The notes under the pieces are model-generated. The model searched no databases. It was given only the letters and a program-made list of their open reading frames with translations, and had not been told where the DNA came from. A stretch of 64,000 bases of DNA from CBDFGK01 sp965247075 (GTDB lineage Bacteria > Pseudomonadota > Gammaproteobacteria > Pseudomonadales > Halieaceae), in NCBI GenBank assembly GCA_965247075.1, contig CBDFGK010000003.1:1798001-1862000 (forward strand), written 5' to 3'. Made by a program: the position numbers and the translations under genes. Positions 27,221-36,220 of the stretch are shown piece by piece. Positions within the stretch are counted from its first letter, which is position 1. Each line of letters begins with the position of its first letter.

Positions 27221-28074
27221 ACACGCAGATGCGCAAAATCGCCGTCGCAGACTTGAGTGTTGCCAATGATTTGCCCTTCGTATTGTTCGGTGGGATCAAT
27301 GTGCTGGAATCCCGGGACCTGGCGCTGCGCGCGGCTGCACACTACGTGGATGTGTGTGCTCGTTTGCAAATACCCTATGTATTCAAAGCCTCCTATGACA
27401 AGGCCAACCGCTCTTCTATGCACAGCTTTCGCGGTCCTGGCATGGAGGAGGGGATGGAGATTATGGCCGCTGTTAAGCGGGAGTTTGGTGTTCCGCTGAT
27501 CACCGATGTTCACGAGCCCGACCAGGCCGCGCCGGTCGCTGAAATTTGTGATGTTATCCAATTGCCGGCATTTCTCGCCCGGCAGACAGATCTTGTGGCA
27601 GCCATGGCCGCAACTGACGCTGTGATAAATGTAAAGAAACCCCAGTTCCTCAGCCCGGGACAGATGGGTAACATCGTTGAAAAGTTCGGCGAGTGTGGCA
27701 ATGACAAGGTTATATTGTGTGAGCGTGGCACCCAGTTTGGCTACGACAACCTGATAGTAGACCTGCTTGGCTTTCGCACCATGATTGATGCCGGCAATGG
27801 TGCGCCACTCATTTTTGATGTCACCCACGCCCTGCAATGTCGCGATCCGCTGGGCGCAGCTTCCGGTGGCCGCCGTCAACAGGTTGCCGAACTCGGCCGC
27901 GCCGGTCTGGCCATGGGTATAGCCGGCCTGTTCCTGGAAGCACACCCCAGCCCTGATGAGGCTTTGTGTGACGGCCCCAGCGCCCTGCCTCTGGCTCAGC
28001 TTGAGCCGTTCCTGCAGCAGATGAAGGCTGTAGATGAGCTGGTAAAATCAATGCCAACACTGGATATCGACTAG
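27217..28074 (+). CDS. kdsA: KDO-8-phosphate synthase
   Basis: Condenses PEP with arabinose 5-phosphate to Kdo-8-phosphate, precursor of the Kdo that caps lipid A. The 285 residues carry the class I synthase blocks KASYDKANRSS, DVHEPDQAAPVAEICDVIQL, INVKKPQFLSPGQM and CERGTQFGYDNL. GTG 27217 overlaps the pyrG stop (GTGA), followed by eno. Its retention shows Kdo is still made, even though lpxD, lpxA and lpxB are missing from their normal site upstream. Confidence 0.97.
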   Translation: MNTQMRKIAVADLSVANDLPFVLFGGINVLESRDLALRAAAHYVDVCARLQIPYVFKASYDKANRSSMHSFRGPGMEEGMEIMAAVKREFGVPLITDVHEPDQAAPVAEICDVIQLPAFLARQTDLVAAMAATDAVINVKKPQFLSPGQMGNIVEKFGECGNDKVILCERGTQFGYDNLIVDLLGFRTMIDAGNGAPLIFDVTHALQCRDPLGAASGGRRQQVAELGRAGLAMGIAGLFLEAHPSPDEALCDGPSALPLAQLEPFLQQMKAVDELVKSMPTLDID

Positions 28075-28095
28075 CAACTCTACACGGAGATCACC

Positions 28096-29382
28096 ATGAG
28101 CACGATTGCAGATGTGCGCGCCTACGAAGTCCTGGACTCGCGCGGAAATCCTGCCATTGAGGCAGATGTAATTCTGGAAAGCGGTGAGACAGGCAGCGCC
28201 TGTGCACCCTCTGGTGCTTCTACCGGGTCGCGCGAGGCGCTGGAGTTGCGCGACGGCGATAAACAACGCTACCTGGGCAAAGGCGTTTTAAACGCTGTGG
28301 CCAACGTCAATGGTCCTATCCGCGACTTGTTACTGGGCCACGATGCCGGCGACCAGCGCGGCCTGGATCAGGCCATGATCGAAGCTGATGGCACGGAGAA
28401 CAAGGCCACCCTGGGCGCCAATGCCATCCTGGCAACCTCGCTGGCCGCCGCGAAGGCTGCGGCTGCGGCTCGCGGTCTGCCCCTGTATCGCCATATAGCC
28501 GAGCTAAATGGCACAGAGGCGCTAACCATGCCAGTACCGATGATGAATATTATCAACGGCGGCGAACACGCCGATAATAATGTCGACATCCAGGAGTTCA
28601 TGATTCAGCCAGTATCGGCAACCGGTTTTGCAGAAGCCCTGCGCGCCGGTGCGGAAATTTTTCATGCACTAAAAAAAGAGTTGTCGCAACGCGGCCTGAG
28701 CACCTCGGTTGGTGATGAAGGCGGCTTTGCTCCCAACCTCCCCTCCAATGAGGCCGCACTGGAAATAATTGCCGAGGCTGTATCGCAGACCGGCTACACG
28801 CTGGGCACTGATATTACCCTGGCCCTGGATTGCGCCGCCTCTGAGTTCTATAAAGAGGGTGTTTATGACCTGGCCGGAGAGGGCAAGCGGTACAGCAACG
28901 CCGAGTTTGCCGACTATCTGGCGCAACTGGCAGCGAATCACCCCATTATCAGTATTGAAGATGGCATGGATGAGAGTGACTGGGAGGGCTGGAAGATTCT
29001 CACCGATAAACTCGGTGACAAGCTACAGTTGGTGGGTGACGATCTGTTTGTTACCAACACAGCTATTTTATCCCAGGGTATTGAGCAGGGCGTCGCCAAT
29101 TCTATTCTTATCAAGTTCAACCAGATCGGCACGCTCAGTGAAACCCTTGACGCCATCGCCATGGCCAAGGCGGCCGACTATACCGCCGTCATATCGCATC
29201 GCTCGGGCGAAACCGAGGATACCACTATTGCCGATCTTGCGGTGGCTACTGCCGCCGGTCAGATCAAGACAGGCTCCCTGTGCCGCTCCGACCGGGTTGC
29301 CAAGTACAATCGTCTGTTGCGTATAGAAGCAGAGTTGCAGGGTACGGCAGCCTATCGGGGGCGAGCTGAGCTGCCTCGATGA
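28096..29382 (+). CDS. eno: Enolase
   Basis: Converts 2-phosphoglycerate to PEP in glycolysis and is a component of the RNA degradosome in many proteobacteria. The 428 residues include EVLDSRGNPAIEADV, PSGASTGSREALEL, the Mg ligands in TLALDCAASEF, SIEDGMDESDWEGW, and LVGDDLFVTN, and the active-site loop SHRSGETEDTTIADLAV. ACGGAGATCACC precedes ATG 28096. The end overlaps ftsB by 4 bases. Confidence 0.98.
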   Translation: MSTIADVRAYEVLDSRGNPAIEADVILESGETGSACAPSGASTGSREALELRDGDKQRYLGKGVLNAVANVNGPIRDLLLGHDAGDQRGLDQAMIEADGTENKATLGANAILATSLAAAKAAAAARGLPLYRHIAELNGTEALTMPVPMMNIINGGEHADNNVDIQEFMIQPVSATGFAEALRAGAEIFHALKKELSQRGLSTSVGDEGGFAPNLPSNEAALEIIAEAVSQTGYTLGTDITLALDCAASEFYKEGVYDLAGEGKRYSNAEFADYLAQLAANHPIISIEDGMDESDWEGWKILTDKLGDKLQLVGDDLFVTNTAILSQGIEQGVANSILIKFNQIGTLSETLDAIAMAKAADYTAVISHRSGETEDTTIADLAVATAAGQIKTGSLCRSDRVAKYNRLLRIEAELQGTAAYRGRAELPR

Positions 29383-29711
29383 GATGGGTGGCACTGGGAT
29401 TGCTTCTGTTACTGCTGTTATTGCAGTACCGGCTGTGGTTCGCCGAGGGTAGTTTAGCGGAGCTGCACCGGCTCGATGAACAACTGGTGGAGCAGCAGGA
29501 ACGTAACCGGGGATTGCGGTTTCGCAATAAGCAACTGGCACAGGAAGTGTTGGAATTACAGCAGGGTCTGGAAACCGTGGAGGAGCGAGCGCGACAGGAC
29601 CTGGGTATGATTCGTGAAGGTGAAATCTATTATCAGGTGGTGGAAGAGCAAGCACAGCCCAAGCAAGTCTATCCGGAAAAAGCCGAGCCGGGGAATGCGG
29701 ATGAACGCTGA
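29379..29711 (+). CDS. ftsB: Cell division protein FtsB
   Basis: A small bitopic divisome protein that forms a complex with FtsL and FtsQ. The 110 residues show one N-terminal membrane helix (LGLLLLLLLLQYRLWF), then a periplasmic coiled coil (LDEQLVEQQERNRGLRFRNK) and a region with RARQDLGMIREGEIYYQV that is typical of the family. ATG 29379 overlaps the eno stop. Position between eno and ispD is the conserved one. Confidence 0.93.
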   Translation: MRWVALGLLLLLLLLQYRLWFAEGSLAELHRLDEQLVEQQERNRGLRFRNKQLAQEVLELQQGLETVEERARQDLGMIREGEIYYQVVEEQAQPKQVYPEKAEPGNADER

Positions 29712-30411
29712 ATTGCAGACCCGGCATTGGGCGGTAGTACCGGCGGCAGGTGCGGGCCGGCGCATGAATACTGACACTCCCAAGCAATACCTGATGGTTG
29801 CCGGCCAGGCCGTGTTGCAACACACCCTACAGCGCATGCTGCGCTGGGGCTTCCTCGAACGGGTGATGGTTGCGCTGGACTTTCAAGATAACTACTGGCC
29901 AAATCTGCCCGTGGCAACAGACCCCCGGGTAGCCACCGTGGCAGGTGGCATTGAACGCTGCGACTCAGTACTGGCTGGTCTGGATGCACTGGTGACTATG
30001 GCCGATGCCGAGGATTGGGTGTGGGTGCACGATGCCTGCCGTCCCTGTATCGCTCTGGCTGATGTGCAGCGCTTGCGCAGCGCAGTCGTTGATGATCAGG
30101 TGGGCGGCTTATTGGCGGTGCCGGTGGCAGAAACCGTGAAGCGTGCCGATGCATCCCGGCGTATATCGCAAACCCTGGAGCGCAGCGATTTGTGGCTGGC
30201 ACAGACACCGCAGCTATTTCGCTTTGGCACATTGCGCAATGCGCTGCTGGCGGCCAGGGAGGCACAGCATAGCGTTACCGATGAGGCAGCGGCGATGGAG
30301 TTTGCCGGCTTGCAACCGCTGTTGGTGAACGGTGATCCGGCCAATATAAAATTGACCGGACCGGAAGATCTCGCCCTGGTAGCGAACACTCTGAACCTGG
30401 GAGTTAGTTAG
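29701..30411 (+). CDS. ispD: 2-C-methyl-D-erythritol 4-phosphate cytidylyltransferase
   Basis: The CTP-dependent third step of the MEP isoprenoid pathway. Start at ATG 29701 (MNAELQTRHWAVVPAAGAGR), overlapping the ftsB end by 11 bases. An upstream in-frame opening at 29614 lies wholly inside ftsB and is rejected. The 236 residues carry the nucleotide-binding PAAGAGRRM and VWVHDACRPC, then VAETVKRAD. ispF begins immediately after its stop. Confidence 0.96.
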   Translation: MNAELQTRHWAVVPAAGAGRRMNTDTPKQYLMVAGQAVLQHTLQRMLRWGFLERVMVALDFQDNYWPNLPVATDPRVATVAGGIERCDSVLAGLDALVTMADAEDWVWVHDACRPCIALADVQRLRSAVVDDQVGGLLAVPVAETVKRADASRRISQTLERSDLWLAQTPQLFRFGTLRNALLAAREAQHSVTDEAAAMEFAGLQPLLVNGDPANIKLTGPEDLALVANTLNLGVS

Positions 30412-30888
30412 ATGCGCATTGGTCACGGCTACGACGTACATCGATTTGGCGAGGGAGATCATATTGTTCTCGGTGGTGTGAGCATCGCTCATCACCAGGG
30501 CCTGGTGGCCCATTCCGATGGGGATGTATTGATACACGCGCTCTGCGATGCCCTGCTGGGAGCGCTTGCACTGGGAGATATTGGCAGGCATTTTCCCGAT
30601 ACCGATGCGGCTAACGCCGGTATTGATAGTCGCCTGTTGTTGCGACGGGTTATGGCGCTGGTTGCCCAGGCCGACTATGTCGTGGCTAATGCCGACTTGA
30701 CGATTGTTGCCCAGGCGCCGCGTATGGCGGGGCATGTGCAGGCTATGTGTGACAACCTGGCAGTCGATATGGGGGTAGCTTCCAGACAGGTAAATGTTAA
30801 AGCTACCACTACCGAAGGTTTGGGATTTACCGGCCGTGGCGAGGGTATTGCGGCGCAGGCCGTGGTTTTGTTGTGCCCGCAGAGCTGA
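30412..30888 (+). CDS. ispF: 2-C-methyl-D-erythritol 2,4-cyclodiphosphate synthase
   Basis: The trimeric zinc enzyme that makes the cyclic diphosphate of the MEP pathway. The 158 residues begin MRIGHGYDVHRFGEG with zinc ligands DxH (Asp8, His10) and contain AHSDGDVLIHALCDALLGAL, DIGRHFPDTD and KATTTEGLGFTGRGEGIA. ATG directly abuts the ispD stop, so the two are co-translated. Confidence 0.98.
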   Translation: MRIGHGYDVHRFGEGDHIVLGGVSIAHHQGLVAHSDGDVLIHALCDALLGALALGDIGRHFPDTDAANAGIDSRLLLRRVMALVAQADYVVANADLTIVAQAPRMAGHVQAMCDNLAVDMGVASRQVNVKATTTEGLGFTGRGEGIAAQAVVLLCPQS

Positions 30889-30890
30889 GC

Positions 30891-31901
30891 ATGTCCTGGC
30901 CCCATGCCTGGGGTGAACCGCTTGCACACTGTTTGTTGCGCAGCCGTCCGGAAGACTTCCAGGTAGAAGAGCAATTGGGTTTCGAGCCGGAAGGTGACGG
31001 TGAGCATGCCTTCCTGTGGGTCGAGAAGCGCGGCCTCAATACCATGGATGTTGCGCGCCTGTTGGCCAGAGTCGCCGGCATCCCGGTTCGGGGTATTGGC
31101 TATGCCGGCCTCAAGGACAGGCATGCGCTTACCCGGCAGTGGTTTAGTATTGGTTTGGCCGGGCGGCCAGAACCCGACTGGTCGTCGCTTGAGAATGAGC
31201 AGTTGCACATTCTGCAATGTTCACGTCACCGTCGCAAGCTGCGGCGCGGTGTTCACCGCGGTAATCGCTTTCGTCTCACCCTGAGAGAAATCACAGCTGA
31301 CCAGGCTCAGTTGGCAGAGCGGTTGCAGCAGCTACAGGCGCAGGGTGCGCCGAATTACTTCGGCGAACAGCGCTTTGGCATTGATGGTGGCAACCTGGAC
31401 GCAGGGCTGGCCTGGCTGCGAGGGCAGGTAAAAAAACCACAGCGTCATGTGCGCGGTATCTACCTGTCGGCGCTGCGATCATTTCTGTTTAACGTGTTGC
31501 TGTCCCAGCGAGTAAAAAATAACCAATGGCAGGCACCCGTTGACGGCGATGTGTGCATGCTCAGCGGTAACAATAGTTTTTTTGCGACCGAGCAGGTCGA
31601 TGAGAGCCTGCTCGCCAGGGCGCAGGGGGGCGACGTGCATGTGGGCCTGCCCCTGTGGGGCAGTGGCAAAGCACCATGCTCAGCCACTTTATGGCAGGCG
31701 CAACAGCACGGCCTGTCTGGGCATGAGGAAATTTGTAGCTTCCTGTTGCGTCAAAATATGAAGCTGGATTGGCGGGCTGCACGACTGCTGCCGGATGACT
31801 TTTGTTGGCAGTTTTGTGATGATGACACGCTGGTATTGGAGTTCAATCTGGTTACCGGCGGCTATGCGACAGCGCTGCTGCGCGAACTGGTCAGTTATTG
31901 A
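30891..31901 (+). CDS. truD: tRNA pseudouridine(13) synthase TruD
   Basis: Makes pseudouridine 13 in tRNA-Glu. ATG 30891, two bases after the ispF stop, gives 336 residues starting MSWPHAWGEPLAHCLLRSRP as in relatives. A GTG at 30873 would add 6 residues inside ispF. The catalytic-Asp motif is in YAGLKDRHALTRQW, and APNYFGEQRFGIDGGN is the second family block. In most gammaproteobacteria surE follows. Here pcm comes next and surE is absent. Confidence 0.95.
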   Translation: MSWPHAWGEPLAHCLLRSRPEDFQVEEQLGFEPEGDGEHAFLWVEKRGLNTMDVARLLARVAGIPVRGIGYAGLKDRHALTRQWFSIGLAGRPEPDWSSLENEQLHILQCSRHRRKLRRGVHRGNRFRLTLREITADQAQLAERLQQLQAQGAPNYFGEQRFGIDGGNLDAGLAWLRGQVKKPQRHVRGIYLSALRSFLFNVLLSQRVKNNQWQAPVDGDVCMLSGNNSFFATEQVDESLLARAQGGDVHVGLPLWGSGKAPCSATLWQAQQHGLSGHEEICSFLLRQNMKLDWRAARLLPDDFCWQFCDDDTLVLEFNLVTGGYATALLRELVSY

Positions 31902-31951
31902 AATGAAGGGAGTAGTGGTTGGTGAATAGCCTTGATGTCAGAGGTATAGGT

Positions 31952-32584
31952 ATGACGTCCCAGCGCACGCGCGAGCGCCTGGTACGGCGTTTGCGTGACC
32001 AGGGTATCGTCAGTACCGCGGTTCTGGATGTGATCCGCAATACTCCCCGTCACATGTTCGTCGACGAGGCCCTGGCGCAACGCGCCTACGAGGACAGTTC
32101 CTTGCCTATTGGTTATTCGCAGACATTATCGCAACCGTGGATTGTGGCGCGCATGACTGAGTTGTTATTGGAAGATGGCCCCATGAACAAGGTGCTGGAA
32201 GTGGGCACCGGCTCCGGTTACCTGACTGCCGTGTTGGCACAATTGGTCGGTGAGGTTTACAGTGTGGAGCGTATCCGGCCCCTACAGAAGAAAGCCAGGG
32301 CGCGCTTGCGAACCCTGCGCCTCAATAACGTGAACTTACGTCATGCCGATGGTGGTATGGGCTGGAAAAATGAAGCGCCCTTCGACGGCATTATCGCCAC
32401 TGCCGCACCTGAGGAAATTCCTCCTGAATTGCCTGAGCAGTTGGCCGTGGGTGGCCGCCTGATTATTCCCGTGGGAGTGGCGACACAATATTTGCAAGTG
32501 ATCATCCGCACGCCGACCGGCCTTGAGACTATTATTCACGACCCCGTGCGCTTCGTACCGCTGCGAACCGGCCTGGTTCGCTAG
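31952..32584 (+). CDS. pcm: Protein-L-isoaspartate O-methyltransferase
   Basis: Repairs isoaspartyl residues in aged proteins using SAM. I place the start at ATG 31952, since the family begins MTSQRTRERL; GTG 31922 with GAAGGGAG upstream is an alternative adding 10 residues. The SAM-binding motif is VLEVGTGSGYLTAVLAQL, and LPIGYSQTLSQPWIVARM and IIPVGV are further family blocks. It has 210 residues. Confidence 0.93.
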   Translation: MTSQRTRERLVRRLRDQGIVSTAVLDVIRNTPRHMFVDEALAQRAYEDSSLPIGYSQTLSQPWIVARMTELLLEDGPMNKVLEVGTGSGYLTAVLAQLVGEVYSVERIRPLQKKARARLRTLRLNNVNLRHADGGMGWKNEAPFDGIIATAAPEEIPPELPEQLAVGGRLIIPVGVATQYLQVIIRTPTGLETIIHDPVRFVPLRTGLVR

Positions 32585-32595
32585 GGCGCCTGGCG

Positions 32596-33525
32596 ATGCG
32601 AGCTGGAGCTGTTTTTTTACGTGGTCTGGCGATGGGGGCGGCTGACATCGTGCCCGGTGTGTCAGGTGGTACCGTGGCATTTATAACAGGAATTTATCCG
32701 CGCCTGTTGCACAGCTTGCGCAGTTTTGACCTGGAATTTGCACGACTGCTGGTGCGCGGCGAGCTACGTGCCTGTTGGAACCATGTCGATGGTATATTTC
32801 TGGTTTTCCTGTTGTCTGGAATAGTAACCAGTGTATTTTCCCTGGCGCGTTTATTCAGCCGGCTTTTGCAAACCTACCCACAGCCGCTGTGGGCTTTTTT
32901 CTTCGGGCTTATATTCGCCTCAGCGCTGTTGTTGTTGAAACAGGTACCACAGTGGTTGTGGCAGCAGCGGCTGGCGCTTTTGTTCGGCGTGACAATTGCA
33001 GCATGTATTGCCCTGGCCCCTCGCGGTGAAATGATTGGCGGCAATTTGGGTGTGTTCCTGGCTGGCTTCATAGCGATATGTGCGATGATTCTACCGGGAA
33101 TTTCCGGTAGCTTTATCCTGCTTCTACTCGGTATGTACAGTACCGTTTTGTTGGCGGTTAAAAATATTGACCTGCAGTTTTTATTGGTTTTGTCAGTTGG
33201 CGCTGCAGCAGGTCTGATGTGCTTCAGTCGTCTGCTGTACTGGTTGCTAAGTCGTTTTCGCGCCACTACTGTCGCCTTGCTGACCGGTTTCCTGTTTGGT
33301 TCATTACCGGTGGTGTGGCCCTGGAAACAGGTACTGTCTTGGGTAACAGACCGGCACGGCAGTCTCCAGCCCGTGCAGCAATTGCCGGTATTGCCTGATG
33401 AGTTTTTGCTGCGTACCGGTGAGGATCCCATGTTGCTGCTGTGTGTTCTGCTGGCACTGTCAGCTTTTTCCATTGTGTGGCTGATCGACCGAAAATGGGG
33501 GCATTTACAGGTGGAGTTGCAGTGA
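32596..33525 (+). CDS. DUF368 membrane protein, undecaprenyl phosphate translocase-like
   Basis: A 309-residue polytopic membrane protein of the DUF368 family. GAADIVPGVSGGTVAFITGI near the N-terminus and MILPGISGSFILLLLGMYS in the middle are the paired PGxSG repeats that define the family. Members (PopT) have been shown in other bacteria to flip undecaprenyl phosphate back across the inner membrane. That role here is by homology. The gene starts at ATG 32596, 11 bases after pcm, and is followed by nlpD, so it sits within a cell-wall and stress cluster. uppS, the maker of the same lipid, is at 668-1381. Confidence 0.85.
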   Translation: MRAGAVFLRGLAMGAADIVPGVSGGTVAFITGIYPRLLHSLRSFDLEFARLLVRGELRACWNHVDGIFLVFLLSGIVTSVFSLARLFSRLLQTYPQPLWAFFFGLIFASALLLLKQVPQWLWQQRLALLFGVTIAACIALAPRGEMIGGNLGVFLAGFIAICAMILPGISGSFILLLLGMYSTVLLAVKNIDLQFLLVLSVGAAAGLMCFSRLLYWLLSRFRATTVALLTGFLFGSLPVVWPWKQVLSWVTDRHGSLQPVQQLPVLPDEFLLRTGEDPMLLLCVLLALSAFSIVWLIDRKWGHLQVELQ

Positions 33526-33531
33526 GCTGAG

Positions 33532-34275
33532 ATGCGCGAATTCTGCCTTGTCCTGATGTGCCTGTCGTTGTTGGCCTGCGCCAGTGGTCCGGCGCCGGCA
33601 CCGGTTGAAGATCGTCGCGGCGAGAAAAAGCCCGAGCCAGCCAGACCCACCGAGCACAGAGTTGCCCGCGGCGACACCCTGTATGCAATTGCCTGGCGCT
33701 ATGGCATGGATTATCGAAAGCTGGCTGGCATAAATAATATAGCCGTACCCTATCGAATATATCCTGGACAGGAACTGAAGCTCAGTGACAGGGTTGCGGT
33801 GGCTTCCAAAACGCAATCAAAGACAGTTAGGCCCGCAGCTACCAAGCCGGTAAACAGCACGGCTGCCAAAGCTCCGGCAGCAAAAGACATGAGTGTTTCA
33901 AAGGCGCCGGTTACCGGTTGGTTGTGGCCAGCGCGGGGTAAAGTGGTGCGCGGGTTTTCGGGAACAATTCACAAGGGCATAGATATTGCCGGCCGTGCCG
34001 GAGCCCCGGTGTTGGCGACCAGCTCGGGGCGCGTAGTGTACGCGGGTAGTGGCATTGTGGGCTACGGCAAGCTGTTGATCGTGAAACACAATGACATCTA
34101 CCTCAGTGCCTATGGCCACAATAGACGGCTCCTGGTAAAGGAGGGTGACCGGGTAAAGTCTGGTGAAAAAATAGCAGAGATGGGTAGTAGTGCCACTAAC
34201 GCAGTTAAGTTACATTTTGAAATTCGCCGGGAAGGCAGACCCGTAGACCCGAAAAAACTGCTGCCGAGGGGCTGA
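33532..34275 (+). CDS. nlpD: LysM/M23 murein hydrolase activator NlpD
   Basis: An outer-membrane lipoprotein that activates amidases for septal peptidoglycan splitting. A lipobox is seen in LSLLACAS (Cys at about residue 16). A LysM domain (HRVARGDTLYAIAWRYGMDY) follows, then a Thr/Ala/Lys-rich linker and an M23 domain. HKGIDI keeps His and Asp, but the C-terminal HxH is LHFEIR, so the peptidase is degenerate, as in known NlpD/EnvC activators. rpoS normally follows. It is missing and an IS stands there. Confidence 0.92.
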   Translation: MREFCLVLMCLSLLACASGPAPAPVEDRRGEKKPEPARPTEHRVARGDTLYAIAWRYGMDYRKLAGINNIAVPYRIYPGQELKLSDRVAVASKTQSKTVRPAATKPVNSTAAKAPAAKDMSVSKAPVTGWLWPARGKVVRGFSGTIHKGIDIAGRAGAPVLATSSGRVVYAGSGIVGYGKLLIVKHNDIYLSAYGHNRRLLVKEGDRVKSGEKIAEMGSSATNAVKLHFEIRREGRPVDPKKLLPRG

Positions 34276-34492
34276 CTTTCCTTCCCGGACCGGGGGTCTG
34301 GACCCTGACCCCATATCTCAAAAATCCCGTCAGTATATTCCAATAGAGAAATGATACTGAACTCTGGGTCTTGATAGCCGCTATCCATGTGCTCGCTATG
34401 CAGCCTGATGGTTCTGTGCAGTAACGGTCTTAAAGAGTTGTTGTTTGGCGCCGCTCGCCAATAATTGGGGCGGGGTGTCAACCCAAAGCTAA
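34276..34492. other. Intergenic region after nlpD, rpoS position
   Basis: About 215 bases with no gene that I can support. The first 50 bases contain GGGGTCTGGACCCTGACCCC, a small palindromic motif of repetitive type. No rpoS coding remnant is visible between nlpD and the IS that starts at 34493. Confidence 0.5.
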
Positions 34493-35842
34493 AATGTCCC
34501 CTTTTCTTCATGTAGTAATCGTGAAACAGGCTTGGTCCAAGCACTGATTAGAGGTGTCGCCAAGGGTGATCCGGGGCCGGTTTCCAGGTGGATTGTTGCT
34601 GCCGGTGAAGTGCTTGCTCGACGTGGTTGCGCACGGTCTTCTCATCGGCAAGCACAACGGCGGCCTGTCCTTGTTGGAAGATCCGATAAGCCAGTGCTTT
34701 GCCCTTGTGCAGTAGCGTCACCGCGCCGTTAAAGTCCTCGCAGACGGTAATGGTGGCGCCGCGCAGACGATAGCCTTTGCCGTAGCCTTGTAGCTGGTAT
34801 TCGGTGTTGCGAAACGCAATAGTCAGGTTCTTGGACAGTTTGCGCCTGTGCTGCAGGCACAGGATGAGGGTAAGCGCCTCGGCGCTGTGTAATACCTCAC
34901 GATGGGCATTGTCGGGATGGTGTGCGGTGACCGCAAAACGTCGATTGTAGTCGTCCATAAACTGGGGCAGAAAGGCGTTGGCTTGCTCAATGGAACCGAT
35001 GCTTCGCAAGCGCATCTCCTTGACCAGTCGGTCTTGCAGGGTCTTATTGGCTCGTTCTACACGCCCTTTTGCCTGCGGGGTATTGGCGTGAATAGGCTCG
35101 ATGTCCAGGGTCTTGAGGGCGCGGGTAAATTGGGTTAGTTCGCCTTCCTTATCTGGATGATTGACCCGAAAGATACTGTGCTTATCGCTATAAATGGCCA
35201 CCGGGCGGCCATGCTGGTCAAGCTGTTGGGCGAGTGTCTCCATATAAGCCTGGGTGGTCTCTGTGGGCGCAAAACGCAAGGCTAACAGCCGACTGGTCGC
35301 ATCATCAATGAAGACAATCAAGGTGCAGCGCGGGCCTCGCCCTTCAAACCAGTCATGCGGTGATCCATCAATCTGTACCAGCTCACCCAACCGGGGCCGG
35401 CGGGGTCTACTCTGGTGGATTACCGCTTTTTTACGTTGTTTCCCCAGCCATACCCCATCCTTGATCATCCACTTGCGCAGGGTCTCCACCGAGCAATGGC
35501 AAGCATGCAGTTCGGTGAGTTTCTCGTGGGCAAAGGTCGGCCCGAAGTCAATATAATGTGCCCTGATGATCGCCAATGCCTGCTGGCGAACCGCATCGCC
35601 AATAGCATTGCCGGGGCATCGTCCCCGGCGTTTAGAGGCCATCCCGGCAGCACCACAGGTTCGGTAGGCGCGGGTTAAACGTTTTACCTGTCGGATGCTC
35701 AGTTTTAGTCTCTGTGCCGCCTGCGCTTGCGTAAGCCGGCGACTGATGATGGAGCGAATAACCGATATGCGGTCAAGCTCTGCATGGCTCAATGTGATGA
35801 TCCCCTTTGTCATAACCCCTCCTGAAGTCAAAAGGGGACATT
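34493..35842. mobile_element. ISNCY-type (IS1202-like) insertion sequence
   Basis: Ends aatgtccccttttc (34493-34506) and aaaggggacatt (35831-35842) are inverted over 12 bases and enclose one minus-strand transposase, about 1.35 kb in total. The flanks do not show a clear target duplication, so a neighbouring rearrangement may have removed one side. Confidence 0.75.
34548..35813 (-). CDS. ISNCY-type transposase with integrase core
   Basis: A 421-residue protein from MTKGIITLSHAELDR (35813); an opening at 35831 adds six residues. The N-terminal HTH (SRRLTQAQAAQRLKLSIRQV) is followed by an rve integrase core with LVQIDGSPHDWFEG (first Asp), FIDDATSRLLAL, and TPQAKGRVERANKTLQDRLV (catalytic Glu). 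The C-terminal RHHPDN-type block is of IS1202/ISNCY kind. It is intact. Confidence 0.85.
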   Translation of the reverse strand: MTKGIITLSHAELDRISVIRSIISRRLTQAQAAQRLKLSIRQVKRLTRAYRTCGAAGMASKRRGRCPGNAIGDAVRQQALAIIRAHYIDFGPTFAHEKLTELHACHCSVETLRKWMIKDGVWLGKQRKKAVIHQSRPRRPRLGELVQIDGSPHDWFEGRGPRCTLIVFIDDATSRLLALRFAPTETTQAYMETLAQQLDQHGRPVAIYSDKHSIFRVNHPDKEGELTQFTRALKTLDIEPIHANTPQAKGRVERANKTLQDRLVKEMRLRSIGSIEQANAFLPQFMDDYNRRFAVTAHHPDNAHREVLHSAEALTLILCLQHRRKLSKNLTIAFRNTEYQLQGYGKGYRLRGATITVCEDFNGAVTLLHKGKALAYRIFQQGQAAVVLADEKTVRNHVEQALHRQQQSTWKPAPDHPWRHL

Positions 35843-35996
35843 ACTGCTTGGGGCTAACACTGTCAGCGCGTTTACTTTCAGCACTGAGGATGTGATTGAG
35901 ACGGGTTGCGTTGAACCGCTAGTGGATGATAAGCATGTCACCTGGCGGGATACTCAGGCCTTCTCTGGTGCCTGGGAGGCCATCAAGTTGGCTTGA

Positions 35997-36110
35997 TGGC
36001 TGGTGTTTTACAACACCGAACGACCCCACCAGGCATTGGTCCTGCTCTCTCCTGTACAATCCCTGAGCATCAACCCACCGGAGTGCCGACTGGATTCCCG
36101 CCTTCTTTGA
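35997..36110 (+). pseudogene. IS3-family transposase, C-terminal scrap
   Basis: The frame WLVFYNTERPHQALVLLSPV followed by QSLSINPPE ends at TGA 36108. FYNTERPHQAL is the hallmark near the C-terminus of rve-type IS3 transposases. Only 37 codons survive. The preceding 150 bases (35845-35996) have an open frame ending SGAWEAIKLA that I do not recognise. Confidence 0.65.
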
Positions 36111-36134
36111 TCCTGACGGGCGGCCCGGAGCACC

Positions 36135-36152
36135 GTATGTTATGAAACATAC
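36135..36152. terminator. Hairpin upstream of cas9
   Basis: GTATGTT and AACATAC form a perfect 7 bp stem around ATGA, about 70 bases before cas9. There is no T-run. It may end transcription from the IS side or be a relic of a transposon end. Confidence 0.3.
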
Positions 36153-36220
36153 AGTGGGTTTCGGAACGAGTTGTATCCTTGTATCATTAAGCTAGTGATA
36201 ACCAACCAAGATGTCTAAAT

